Source: Liolophura sinensis
Lineage: Eukaryota; Mollusca; Polyplacophora; Chitonida; Chitonidae
DNA: 64,000 nt
Assembly: GCF_032854445.1 (NCBI RefSeq)
Contig: NC_088301.1
Coordinates: 54,981,187 to 55,045,186 of the forward strand
Reading direction: 5' to 3'
The notes under the pieces were generated by a model. It worked only from the letters and a program-made list of their open reading frames with translations. It searched no databases and was not told the origin of the DNA. The position numbers and the translations under genes are program-made. Shown piece after piece: positions 48,567 to 60,339 of this stretch; within the stretch, counting starts at the first letter, position 1, and each line of letters opens with the position of its first letter.

Positions 48567-49917
48567 CTACCTCCACTGGTTGCGCGGCAGATCCTCTTTC
48601 AGTAAGACTACATCTCCTACTTGGACATTCCGCCGTGGACGATTCCACTTAGAGCGAGTCTGTAAGGTCTGCAAATACTCATGTTTCCAACGGCGCCAAA
48701 ACTCGTTACTCAGAGGCTGTACTCTACGCAGCGTTTTCGAGAGTACAGATCTGCATGCTGGAAAGCGCTGGCGGGTGGGGGGGGGGGGGGGGGGAATAAC
48801 ACTAGACTTCATGGTCAACAAATGATTGGAGTTAAAGGCTCCAAAGACATAGGATCATTCAAGTTGTCGGTCGTAAGCGGTCTGCTGTTAACAATAGCAG
48901 TGACTTCGTATAGTAGAGTACGTAAGGAGTCGTCATCAAGTTGTCAACCTTCCTTCCTGAGAAGACCAGAAAGTACACTTCGCACGGTCCTTATCGGTCG
49001 CTCCCATACTCCGCCTGCGTGACTCGAGTCTGGTCCATTTCTGCAACAGCTTTCCGGAGTTCTCGTTCCGCGCCCACAAAATTCGTTCCCCGATCCGATC
49101 TCAACTGCCGAATGGGACCACGAATACAGAAGAAACGACGAAGCAAGTTAATGAACGAATCTGTGTCGAGGGAATCGGCTGTTTCGATATGGATCGCTCG
49201 ATAAGCCATGCAGGTAAATAAGACCCCATACCGTTTGAACGCTCTTCCGTCCATTCTTCACCACCCAGGTCCAAATAGGTCCACTCCGCAGTAAGTGAAC
49301 GGAGGAGCTTCTGTAATTCTATCTTCTCACAAATCTGCCATCTTCTGCTCTTGAACGTCATGACGTAGCCTTCGGCAATCCACACACTTACTGATGTATT
49401 GCGAAACGGCTGAACTGCAACCAATGACCCAAAAAACCGTTCGCTCTCAACTGGATAGTCGCCCTGTCTTCTCATGAAAGTGTCGAATCACTGATGTGGT
49501 GATATGGTAATTCCTCGGCAAAACATCAGGGTGGTCTTACATTCGAAGTTTAATTCTGCCGGTTGTAATCGGCCATCACTCGTAGGATGCCGTTATCATC
49601 AAGGAAGGGATCCAATCGATGAATGCGAACTTGTGCCTTTTAAAACTCTCTTGAGATCTTTCTCCGTTTGCCTCGTCGACTTCCCGCTCTTAATCTGCCG
49701 GAACTTCGTATGTCAGAATCCTGTGGCTAAGATCGATAGGATCAGCTCCAGGTTCACTGAAACTTAAGTCAACAATGCCGACAATACTCCATCCTAAGTC
49801 GGTCTTCTGCCCATAAGGTTCATGATCTTCATTTGGCGGAATTACATCTCGCGGTACCAGTGCGCGAGGGCAATTGTATCCAGTGAGGAGACCCACCTCC
49901 ACGTCACTAACGGGCAA
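48567..49917 (-). pseudogene. BEL/Pao pol 3' remnant: linker, integrase, DUF5641-like end
   Basis: Frames at 49917-49690, 49475-49101, 49254-48991 and 48821-48567 hold successive fragments. The integrase core is split between two overlapping frames: the 49475 frame carries the approach region and the 49254 frame carries RAIHIE..D and SDRGTNF. An 18-base G run (48777-48794) interrupts the C-terminal part and would read as polyproline on the minus strand. The RT/RNase H segment normally found between the linker and integrase is deleted. Confidence 0.75.
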
Positions 49918-49947
49918 AATCTTGTCTGCAATCTTGTGAAGATAAGG

Positions 49948-51468
49948 CTATCTCAACGCAACTTCTGGTGTCGGTATGTGTGATCTGTTTGCCGGCATAA
50001 TCTCTCTAGAATATACTGAGGGAAGCTGAATCTTCTGTGAACTATCAAATCCTCGGACGCTTAATCCATCTATTCTGCTGCTTTCCACCAACTGCTTATC
50101 TGCAGACATAGTCGACAACAGTAACTTCACATCTACTCCCAGTAGTCCATGTTCTTCCCTGGTTTTATCCAAAATAAAGGTGGTGTCCGATTGCGTGTCC
50201 AGTAACGCGTATACCATTCGCTCTTTATCTGGATTATCCACTTGGGAAAGCCAAACTGGAACTATCATCGCACATTTACTTGCACTACCACTGTGATTCA
50301 TGTGGGTTACTCTTGTGTGAGAAGATGTGCAACAAACTGGTTTTGTCACAATGGACTCATCCTTATTAGCCTGGTTATTGCTTCTATTGTAATCACCATG
50401 CAGCGAAGTAGGATGTCGCTTTCCACACACCTTGCATGTAATCCTTTGTTTACAAAACTTAGCTCTGTGATCGGATCCAAGCAAACTCCTTCCTGTCAGT
50501 CAAAGATCGTTGTAAAGGGGCTCTACAATCGTCCAGATGATGCCGTTTTTCGCAGTAGAGACAAATCATCGCCCCTTTGTCCACCTTCACATTGTCACGG
50601 CATTCATTCGCACTAGTAGAAAGAGTACGTGCACCAAGTTGTTTATTCTTACTGCAATTACTCCGAGACTTCCCAGCTACATCTACCGTAGTTCCTTTGT
50701 GCAGTTGCAATACCGGGTCACAAGCGATTTCCGCTTCTTTGGTTACAAACGCAACAAACTCGGCGAATGGGGGAAACGACTTAAACCTGCCCCTGAACTC
50801 AGCGACCACTCTAATCCAGCGCAGTACTAACCACTCTGGAAGTTTTGACGGCAATTTCTGATTCTGACTGGCACTGTCGCAAGAAATCTGCGTATTTCCG
50901 TAAAGCGGTACCATCTCTGGATGCTATCTTGGGCCAATCCCGTAGTTTGTCTCTGAAGGCACTGTAAAGGTACTGTAAAGGAATTACCATACCTTTCTTC
51001 CAAAAGATGTTTAGCTTCTTCATAAGCAGTGTCGCTTGTCAGAAAGAAAAATCCTTCCACCGCTTCTTTAGCTTGGCCACCTAAGTACTTTTGCAAGTAA
51101 TATATTCTTTTAGCAGGTGCAATGCCTTTATGCTCAATCAGAGTACTAAATGCATTTCTCCAAGCTGGAAATTTCAAAGGATCTCCAGTAAACACACCTG
51201 GCTCTGTAGGTGGTAACTGTCACAAACTAACTTGTTGTGCAAATGATTCGGCAAGATTTCCAAGCTCAGATTGTCTCCCGTATAATGCGGAGTCCAGCTG
51301 AGTGACGAGTGGCGTGGAAAACTGAGTGTTCTGGCGATTAAAAATAGAATCATACATAAGCGCATGCGGGGTATTCTGAGTCTGCTGGTAAACCCATGTC
51401 GGTTGAGTAGAAGCAGCTAGCCACAAAGACGCGCAGACTGAGCATACTTCTGCGCATTTAATGTACAT
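49948..51468 (-). pseudogene. BEL/Pao gag and protease remnant
   Basis: At least three overlapping minus-strand frames (51468-51220, 51195-50827, 50914-50459, 50484-49948) carry consecutive pieces of one polyprotein, so frameshifts have broken it. Visible parts are a DUF1759-like gag core, two Cys/His knuckles and a retropepsin-like DTQS catalytic motif in place of the usual DTG/DSG-type triad, as is common in BEL elements. The copy is not intact. Confidence 0.75.
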
Positions 51469-51480
51469 GTAGGTTGGCAG

Positions 51481-52884
51481 TGAAAGCCCGATCCCGGCTC
51501 TACTCCATGGAAATATAAAATCGTCTACAAGCTATATCACAGTTTAATCAAATTGAAAAATTTAATTACCACACATGACTGATAGCACTGTGACATTGAT
51601 CCTATCGGCGGTAAAGCTAGTCGAAGGTCCTGGAAAGCTGCTACTTAAAAAAACGTGACCGTCGTGTAAGTTCCATTGCGATCGGTTGTTCTTACACCCT
51701 CAAGCCGTTATTCCAGCCTCAACACCACATATATATTATTCGACTACATGTCTTTTGAACGTATAAGAATGGCTAACAAGCAAAACCAAACAAATGGTTC
51801 TAAACTGAGATCTGAATAATACATAGAACGTCTGTCTAAATTTACGATCGTGACCTGGTTTATCCAGAGTATTCTTGAATGAACTTCCACCACAAATAAA
51901 ACACAATCTTCCCGACTTGTTTCCAGAGTTATAGTAACATTTGAGACAAATTCATGGAGCATTTAAAACAATGACAAATTCTATACTGGCGAATCATGAA
52001 TGCTATAAAAAAAAAAAAAAAAAAAACATTACGTGAAAACACGTATATTCGTGTTACATAAAGGCACGTTGAACATATAAAAAAGGTTGAAAATATATAA
52101 TTTTTCAGTATAGTTCTTAGAAAGCTGTGAGCACAAATGTGTATACCTCAACACGGTTAAGACTTCTAAACAGTTGTCATGACAAATCCTTGTCGCCCCA
52201 TTCGAGGTTACAATGTTAAATATACTTTAAATGTTGGATCTGATACATTTCTATGCAAAAAATTGATTACGACCTGAATGGAATACCTGTAAAAAACAGT
52301 GTGACATTAATCACCTGTTCATTTCTACTTGTCTGTAGCCTACTTCTAATTTAAAAAAAACCCTAAGCACTCATGTACTCTAATTTAAAGTCATTGTCAG
52401 TAGTAGTACACGGGTTATAGCAGAATCAGTAGTTTGTACGCAACACGCGGTCAACTGATGAAATACATCCAATACACAACCATGGCAAGTACAATGACCA
52501 AACTTACGCTTTCGACGTCAAAAAGAGTCAAAACACTGAGATCGGGCGACTCTTTACCTAACTACAGTGCACATTTGGGCATACTCACCCAGCCGATATG
52601 CAGAAGTAGACATAAAATATACGTAATGAATATAAAACATAGACAATATCACAACACATGTTGCCTTATTAAGGCAGACAAGCGGTACTCCGGGTATCAC
52701 ATGCTGAGCTCTTTCTTCTTGCCAGGCGTCTCTACATACCGCATACGATGAAACCAAAATTGGCTTAGTGGTTAAATTCAGTTGGAAATGCAAGCACCAC
52801 TGAACGAGGGTTATGAACAGCGATAATTTTAATAATACAGCATGCATACATTGTGCAGGCCTTTGAGTCAGAAACTATAATAAT
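51481..52884. other. Non-coding flank of the retroelement
   Basis: No protein-like frame is present. A 20-base A run occurs at about 52006-52025. I compared this stretch by eye with 47640-48500 for direct long terminal repeats and saw none. It may contain a degraded LTR or unrelated host DNA. Confidence 0.4.
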
Positions 52885-53177
52885 TTTTTTCATCCCGCTG
52901 GAACTGTCTATGCCTCCACAACGATATGTCGCAGGACTGTATAGGTAGGCTGGCACGGCTATAAATAATGTTTACATCACACCCATTCTTTAATTAACGA
53001 ATAATTCCAGTTCCAGCCGTCAGTATAGATTCGACCGTCTGTTTCAAATTAAGGCCCGATCGCTCATATACCCACGCCTACCTCCGGGCGTTAAATATTG
53101 GAGATGTTGACCGCATATTTTCTTGATTACGTCAACAGTTTACTTTTATTTTATATTTGACCTACCAGCGGGAAGGA
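52885..53177 (-). repeat. Inverted copy of the 46114-46343 satellite block
   Basis: Read on the minus strand, this starts TCCCGCTGGTAGGTC and ends GTTCCAGCGGGA, like the block at 46114-46343. It matches that block at high identity over its right half, including 'aattattcgttaattaaaga' and 'acagtcctgcgacatatcgt'. It has about 70 bp more near its start ('gtcaacatctccaatattta' region), which are missing from the left block. The two copies face each other across ~6.5 kb that contains the BEL/Pao remnant. Confidence 0.85.
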
Positions 53178-53549
53178 CATCTACACTACTGATGTCATCA
53201 CTGAAAATTTCGACATGGTACATACTCAGAATTTGCATTTCAAATTTTCCATTTTCAAATTTTTCAATTTCCATTTTCTAAGATTCCTTTTCCTTCCAAT
53301 GTCCATTTACTGCAGATGACTAGTATATACATGTCTGCTTTAGCGCCTACATGCTTCGGATGTACCTTTCTGGGGAAAAACGTCTGAAAAGATGGTGCTA
53401 TTTAATGCAGTAAAATAGCGGTATACCGTGATGTAATGTGGTACAAAAATAACACACCTGTGTGAGAGTAATGAAGTTTCACCACCTTTATTAAATCTGT
53501 CGTCAATCGTAAGGTTTAATCTTTCCTCACCATTCATATACACCTTTCG

Positions 53550-54715
53550 TCAACCATACAACCTAACATTTTACCACCATTCTTATACCTATATTTTCAA
53601 CGATACAGCCTAATATTTTACCACTATTCTTATACCTATATTTTCAACCATACAACCTAATGTTTTACCACCATTCTTATATCCATATTTTCAACCATAC
53701 AGCCTAATGTTTCACTACCATTCATATACACCTTTCGTCAACCATACAGCCTAATGTTTTACCACCATTCTTATACCTATATTTTCAACCATACAGCCTA
53801 ATGTTTTACCACCATTCTTATATCCAAATTTTCAATCCAGCAGCCTAACATTTTACCACTATTCTTATACCTATATTTTTAATCATACAGCCTAATGTTT
53901 TTCCACCATTCTTATATCCATATTTTCAACCATACAGCCTAATGTTTTACCACCATTCTTATATCCAAATTTTCAACCATACAGCCTAATGTTTTTCCAC
54001 CATTCTTATACCTATATTTTCAACGATACAGCCTAATTTTTTACCGCCGTTCTTATATCTATATTTTCAATCATGCAGCCTAATATTTTACCACTATTCT
54101 TATACCTATATTTTCAATCATACAACCTAATGTTTTACCACCATTCTTATACCTATATTTTCAACATACAGCCTAACAATTTACCACCATTCTTAAACCT
54201 ATATTTTCAACCATACAGCCTAATGTTTTACCACCATTCTTATATCCAAATTTTCAATCCAGCAGCCTAACATTTTACCACTATTCTTATACCTATATTT
54301 TTAATCATACAGCCTAATGTTTTTCCACCATTCTTATATCCATATTTTCAACCATACAGCCTAATGTTTTACCACCATTCTTATATCCAAATTTTCAACC
54401 ATACAGCCTAATGTTTTTCCACCATTCTTATACCTATATTTTCAACGATACAGCCTAATTTTTTACCGCCGTTCTTATATCTATATTTTCAATCATGCAG
54501 CCTAATATTTTACCACTATTCTTATACCTATATTTTCAATCATACAGCCTAATGTTTTTCCACCATTCTTATACCTATATTTTCAACCATACAGCCTAAT
54601 GTTTTACCACCATTCTTATATCCAAATTTTCAATCCAGCAGCCTAACATTTTACCACTATTCTTATACCTATATTTTCAATCATACAGCCTAATGTTTTA
54701 CCACCATTCTTACAT
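53550..54715 (+). repeat. 47-bp satellite with 422-bp higher-order duplication
   Basis: About 24 units of ~47 bp read close to 'accatacagcctaatgtttt', 'accaccattcttatacctat', 'attttca'. A nine-unit block of 422 bp is repeated almost exactly: the variant 'ccaaattttcaatccagcag' occurs at 53824, again at 54246 and partly a third time near 54620. A poor TTTTCAAA-rich lead-in lies at 53230-53300. The reading frames it contains are not genes. Confidence 0.9.
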
Positions 54716-55240
54716 TTGTCGACAAGTCTAATATTTTCCAACCATTCATAAGTGCCGACAAACATGTTAACAAGCCGAGATAAATTATGTACTCAATGCA
54801 GTTTACAATTTCAACATTCCTCCTAAGAGTCGGAATTAACCCTTGAGTAATAAGTTGGTGTGATCAAACTAATTTCGCCTCCGTTTCTCAGTTTTTGAGG
54901 TTTGTTCTGTATCCAGAGAAGAATAGTTGTCCCGGTCTCTCTCCTCTTGGCTTTAGTAAATCTGTGGTCATAGATGTACACCTCTCCATAAAACAGACAG
55001 TATATCTTTAGAATAAGCCAATCAGATTTATTTAGGACACAAACATAAAGTTCACAATAGTCGTACACCATGGTTCATTTTTATGCGGTAGAGTGAATAC
55101 ATGACAAAATTACAGCAAACCGGAGGGAAAAAACACTTGGTGATATACAGAAGTCAGTTTGAAAGCAATACTATAAGGTTTGATGACCCAAACATTGTCT
55201 ACAAGGCGGTGTTCACTCCAGCACCAAGGTATGCCCTTCT

Positions 55241-55364
55241 CTAAGGACTTATTACAGGGCACTTGGTCTTGCTATCCGGATCTTGGATGATCTTCACGAA
55301 ACAGCCATGAAAAGCTGTCTTGCATCCCGTTGGAGGCAGCATGATACCCAGCTTCTTGCCAAAT
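55241..55364 (-). CDS. MSMB-like gene, exon 3 and stop
   Basis: This exon encodes the C-terminal 41 residues, from FGKKLGIMLPPTGC to KTKCPVISP, ending in TAG. The acceptor is gtttatttcag. The last three cysteines and the DPDSKTKC motif are in this exon. An AATAAA on the minus strand lies about 210 bp downstream (plus 55027-55032) and may be the polyadenylation signal. Confidence 0.78.
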
Positions 55365-58300
55365 CTGAAATAAACAATGTCGTTGGTCAATGATAACACC
55401 TGATAAACGGTATTTTCCTTGCGAAACATTCAGTTTCCACACAACAAAAAACCTACATTGGCTAAAATAAATAAAGGTTTCAGCAAGAATTCCAAAATAG
55501 ACCCCCGCCGCCCCAGATAAGGTTTGTGAGTGACCTGGCCAAAAGTGGCGATTTCACCAAGGTATCGCCGCCATGATGATGCCCTGTCCTGACCGTTGTA
55601 TAATATTTGAAACCTTTATTATTATACAAAGCTGAAACATCACGATATCCTTCATTCATAAATGTGACAACCTACACAATGTATGTAGTAGGCCTATAAC
55701 ACTTGCTATTCAATTTACACTTCTACTATTATACAGCTGGGTATAAAATGGCCACTGATCGTTTCACATCATTTAGATAAAACTGCCAAAGTAAATAATA
55801 ACTAGACTCATTTAATATTCATTTATAATAACTTTTTATATATTGTTATAAATTATAAATATATATTGGATTTATAGTATACAGTCAGATATGACTCGAT
55901 TCAATGTTTGCAATCAAACAAAAATACATGTAACTGCCAGAACTGTGTGACATTAATTTAGACACGGAACTACGTACATCTTCATAACATAGAAAGTACA
56001 TATATGCACCCTCACTTAGTGATTAATCAGACGTATTCAAACAAATCAAACAGTATTACTTCTATCCTTGTAAGTCGGTCTCCTATTTGAAAATCAGGAA
56101 CCTTCTTGGCAGCATCTGTGTAACTTGACTTTGAATAAATGTCTGCCTTGTGGATTGTAAGTGTCACGATGTCATTTGAAATGATTTCAGGAATGGGTAT
56201 AGGAGTCCGTGCGTTATCAGTCCCTAAACATTACCAGACACGAGATCAAAGGCGAAGTCGGAGTCGATATAATTCCAGATAACACGCCATACGTGATATT
56301 GGCGCTCCGTGGTCAGCGTCCAAAAAACACCGTGAGCACGTTTTAGAACAAAACTTTGCTTTATAATGGTACCAAGCTTATTAGCTTTCTCACATTAACA
56401 AGAACATCAACTACATCTAGTGTTGACCTCACATGACAGGATGCTTTTAAGCCGTAAAACATTGAGCAACGACTAGCAGTTGCCCAATCCGCTACGTTAG
56501 CAATCACACTCTATTTCACCTCTTTGGGGATTCCATTAGACTATTAGACGCGGTAAATTAACATTATTTAGTTAGACATTGATCCTCTGGGCACATCTCT
56601 ACCTTGTCTGGCTATTTCATTAGCTTAAAATATTAAAACTGCTAAAATATTAAATGATGTAACCTATACTTCTAAAGCAACGACTGAGAGATTTTGCAAT
56701 AAGTGATGTATTTTGCAACCACTAAGAGAATACTGATTTTGCAACAACTGAGAACATATTGATTTTGCTACAACTGTAAATTTTAAGCTTTTCAACGATT
56801 ACACGCTTTTGATCTGTCTATCACAGTTTAAAAATTGAAACTCGCACATATACAAGCATTTCAAAAGAAGAACTGGTGTGCAAAATGTGTAGGACTCCTA
56901 AAACTGAAGATGAGTATAGACTTACCATGTTTTGCGATGTACAGCATATTCCAAACAATTCCGTGTATTCTAGTTCTTGTGCCGTTCGTTGTCTATAATA
57001 TTCATCGGCCCAAAAACTTTAACTAGGTTAAAGTTTCAATTAGTCCTTACCTACATGCCACAGTTTGAGTTCAGTGGTAACCATATATAGAGCGTACTCC
57101 ACACAGTATCTTACCCGCACTTGACCAGGGATTTTGCCTTGCACTTCACATACATGCATTCATCAAAGTCTTTGAAGCGGGCACCAACTAGGATCTTCAT
57201 ACCTTTATATTCACAATACTTTGTTTTCCCCACCGCTGTAAGAGAAGTAAATGAGTGGCAATTGAAATATTCAAATTCAGTAAAACGTTACAGTCATCCT
57301 TGCAATTCTCTTCCCTAGATATTTAAAAATTCACAGCTTTTTATAGGTGTAAACTAAGATAGCCCGTAAAATATATACCCATTGCACTGTGCACAATGAA
57401 CGTTCAGGTGGGTGATAAACTGCGTGACAGGGCAAACCTCTACGCTCTGTAGATTTTGTTTTCACTTTATTTGGTAATTTTTCAGACGGGTAAATACGAT
57501 TGTAGATACGGCATGTGAGGTTGACAGCTTGTACACGGAAGAGCTGTTACGCTGGGCAAACATGCAGTGACCACGAAGAATACTGCGCCATGATTACCGC
57601 AAGTGACTGGTGACATTTGCTCAGATTCATCGCCTCGCGCGACGTTAAATCATTGGTGTTCATCCACATGTCAGAAGTACAATGGAAAGGTGTTCCTAGA
57701 CGATTCTACATAGTAATAAGGTGTTACATTATTGAGGATATTTCTTGGCCTACTGATAGAAAATCATTCTATTTTATTTCCTAAAGAGTGAGAAGACACA
57801 TCCAAGCGAGATTGAAGTTGTTGACAAACATTTTATATCGAAGGACGAAAACATCATCGTGTCCATTTGGAGGATATCTTGCCTGTTGTACGTGGGCTAG
57901 AAGGTGAAAGACCGCAATATGATGAGTCTTCATACTATATACGTGTATGAAATACGCAGTGAACACTAATACAAGTAAATTTATGTAGAACTGAAAATTA
58001 AATATCAAAATCAAAGCCAGTGAAACAATTTTGTTTGTGCTTGCACGGCAAAAATATGTACAGATTTGTAAAGGTATCCCATGACATATAAAACAGTAAT
58101 AACTAAAACTTCAGACAAAATCTGTAAAAAAAAAAAAAACAAAAAAAAAAAACATGCCCAGTTTGCTACACATCTCGGCAAAGATGCACATTGTGCCATT
58201 ACATAATGTGAGTTTTCGAGTATCAAACATCCACGCTTAAGGTTGTTTCTACGCCGAACGGTCATACAGTTGTCAATTAAATGAACTGAACATTTTTTTC

Positions 58301-59053
58301 CCATTTATTATTTGCATTATACTAACCTCGAAAAGCCCAGATCTGTTTCTCAGATATCCGTAATAGAGTGAGATGAGGTCAAAATTAAGCAATTTTCCCA
58401 GAAAAAATATTAATTGCTTTTTTGAAAACACGATTGAGACAAATGCGTTGTCGAGTTTGGCTTTGGATCTTTCTTTGCATCCATGGATGAGATCACACAA
58501 CCAATAGCTTTTTCATGTCAGGGGCATGTAATCCTGCATGTTTCACCAAATTTTCCATTTGTGCATAATGTTTTAAACGGGTAAGGAACGATTTATTTCG
58601 GAATAATTATAAGAGCCAATGATCATATGAATAATGTTGTTATATCTGACAAAATCTTCCAAAACAATTATATCCACTAACATCACTCATAATAATATAT
58701 ATTTAACTTCGTAGCTTGGAACAGAACTTGCATTTGTTCTTGAATATTACCTAGTGGAGGTTGACTTTCGAAGATTGGTTGACATGACAGAACTGAGTGA
58801 GTTTAATGATACAATATGAAGTCACTCCCAGCCTATCCCATCGCTAATAATCTAGACGTAATAGAGATGTATGACCTCGCCACGACGAAAATCTTTGGCA
58901 AAAGTGCAGCCACATTTAACATCTCAGAAGAGAAAAGAATGATTTACCTGATTCAAACAGCTGAATGTCTTCGTACGTACACATTGCCAAAGCAAGGGCG
59001 GGAACAAGTAAAAGTAAGGCGGTAATCGGCGTGATACGATTGATGGACGTCAT
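55241..59053 (-). CDS. Secreted beta-microseminoprotein-like protein, three exons
   Basis: Exons on the minus strand are 59053-58948, 57235-57115 and 55364-55241 (TAG), with phases 1 and 2 and standard splice sites (g|gtaaat, gg|gtaaga; cttacag, tatttcag). The product has 116 residues. It starts with a signal peptide with the core ALLLLVPALALA, likely cut near residue 21-24. The mature part has Cys at 25, 43, 62, 67, 75, 90, 97 and 111. The spacing and motifs YCEYKG, DFDECMYVKC and CFVKIIQDPDSKTKCPV match the MSMB/PSP94 family, including its typical DP.K.C end. Vertebrate members have ten Cys; this has eight. Family members are small secreted proteins, often in reproductive or defence secretions, with no known enzymatic activity. 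A single-domain von Willebrand C protein is a less likely alternative. Confidence 0.78.
56640..56790 (+). repeat. Small tandem repeat in MSMB-like intron 2
   Basis: About four units of 30-35 bp contain 'attttgcaacaactgagaa' variants. They lie in the intron between exons 57115-57235 and 55241-55364. The rest of this intron (55365-57114) shows no gene. Confidence 0.5.
57115..57235 (-). CDS. MSMB-like gene, exon 2
   Basis: This 121-bp exon encodes the central part of the mature protein, from AVGKTKYCEYKG through GARFKDFDEC to VKCKAKSLVKC. The acceptor is cttctcttacag and the donor is gg|gtaagat. Four of the eight cysteines are here. It corresponds to the middle exon of vertebrate MSMB by its Cys pattern. 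Confidence 0.78.
57236..58947 (-). other. MSMB-like intron 1, no other gene seen
   Basis: This is AT-rich intronic DNA with two long A runs split by a C (about 58126-58151). Frames at 57781-58014 and 58011-58500 have no protein character. Confidence 0.5.
58948..59053 (-). CDS. MSMB-like gene, exon 1 (signal peptide)
   Basis: This exon encodes residues 1-35 plus one base. The start ATG is at 59053-59051. The hydrophobic core TALLLLVPALALA is typical of a signal peptide, followed by MCTYEDIQLFES. The donor is g|gtaaat. It is too short to stand out as an open frame; it was found by following the family backwards from exon 2. Confidence 0.75.
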
Positions 59054-59143
59054 GGTGAGGATAGATTCTCAGATTATTAGACTGGGAAAGGTAATCGGTT
59101 TGAATGATTCACGGACATATAGCGTCAACACTGTACCAACCGA

Positions 59144-59153
59144 CTTTATATAC
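59144..59153 (-). promoter_or_regulatory. TATA box of the MSMB-like gene
   Basis: The minus strand reads GTATATAAAG, ending about 90 bp before the start codon at 59053. A transcription start about 30 bp further along would leave a short 5' UTR of ~60 bp. This fits a tightly regulated secreted-protein gene; it is a positional inference only. Confidence 0.5.
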
Positions 59154-59159
59154 TTGGCC

Positions 59160-60339
59160 TGTACACCTCCTTATTTGTTCAAGACTGCGTTGTCACATGC
59201 AAATGAAGAGGAAATCGTGCCTCCGTGAAAAGCTCATGATGACATTCCATGCGACAGCTTTGACAAGAAACCTTCCTCAAAACTATACGGTCACAGACGT
59301 GATTGTTTGTTTAAAGTGAAAGTCTAAATTGAAAAGCCCCACAAAACAGTGGGAAGCATTGACCAAGTGTCCACGTCAGTAGGAGAAGGCAGAGAGATTT
59401 GCATTTCTTTCTTTGACATTGCCATATGTTTGTTGCAGTATAAATGCATCACCCACTCCGATATATAAAAGGCCACAGTTGGTCGCAGCAAAATGAGAAA
59501 CTATTATTTGTTTATCCCTGATTGGTTCACTGTTCGAGTGCACACAACATCTAGGACATGACAGCATCCGGTGCACCGAGATGACACGTAAAACCGACTA
59601 TGGTATGCGTGACGTAGTGCGTGTTGCATATACAGTACAGCGCAACACATCCAAACACATGTAAAGGTGCAGTTTTATAGAAAAAAAAATACACCATCTC
59701 GGTGTTTTTAAGTGTAACTGTCCCTTGCCAGATGTTCAATCAAAATCATTGAACTACAGCCAAGTTAAGTTTGTTTAAGCGCTTTTTGTATAAAACTTCC
59801 CAGAGGGTGACTGCGTCCTTGAACCAAGGGCAAATGTTATATTGAGTTATCGTATCCTACATGTGGTCAATAAAAGGGTAAACCTTTGCGCGTCACAGAC
59901 TAATTTCATCGGTGTTGAACAAATTAATTATAGTCATTCCATTTCCATAAGAAAAAAAGTCTAAAACTCAAATGAGAACGAGAACTTTCAAGTGTGGTTG
60001 TCAGTAACACTGAGGCCCTGTTGAGAAATAAACAGTCAGTTACCAAAGGCATGTCAAAGTATAGACAGTTTCAAACATATTCTAGTCTTATCAGTCCTAA
60101 GAAATTCCGCCACAATCACCATCCGCACCAAGCATAATGTAGTGCTGAGTTTAACCTTAAAATGAATGGAAGACAAATTAAACAGCTTAGTACTATCCAC
60201 AAAAATGGTAGACTTAACATGTGAGATGTAACTGAAGGCACCAAGAACTTTCAGTACGTTCAACAATGATACAATTTTCCATAAAGCGACCATGGATCAA
60301 TGACCTGATGTTTGGACTTGTTTCTGGACAAATGACGCT
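59160..60339. other. Non-coding stretch upstream of the MSMB-like gene
   Basis: No supported gene is present. Short frames on both strands lack domain features. Confidence 0.45.

Larger units (their letters stand above)
48550..51480 (-). mobile_element. Internally deleted BEL/Pao-type retroelement
   Basis: Minus-strand remnants appear in gag-pol order from right to left. First is a gag-like region (51195-50827, with FTGDPLKFPAWRNAF and ERYGNSF), then zinc-knuckle motifs (CLYCEKRHHLDDC; CKVCGKRHPTSLH), then an aspartic protease-like region (YALLDTQSDTTFI) and the linker GLLTGYNCPRALVPRDVIPP. Integrase pieces follow (KRYGVLFTCMAYRAIHIE, RSDRGTNFVGAERELRKA), and last a C-terminal DUF5641-like piece with VQVGDVVLLKEDLPRNQW. 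Reverse transcriptase and RNase H are absent: protease-side sequence passes directly into the pre-integrase region near 49690. Frames are broken by shifts and stops, so the copy is inactive. No long terminal repeats were recognised. Confidence 0.85.

Noticed and set aside
48547-50861. Many plus-strand frames across the retroelement
   Set aside because: They are shadows of the minus-strand gag-pol remnant.
47640-52880. Direct long terminal repeats around the BEL/Pao remnant
   Set aside because: I compared both flanks by eye and found no matching direct repeats; only the outer inverted satellite blocks match.
54823-55071. 82-codon minus-strand frame downstream of the MSMB-like exon 3
   Set aside because: It has no recognisable domain and lies where the 3' UTR of that gene is expected.
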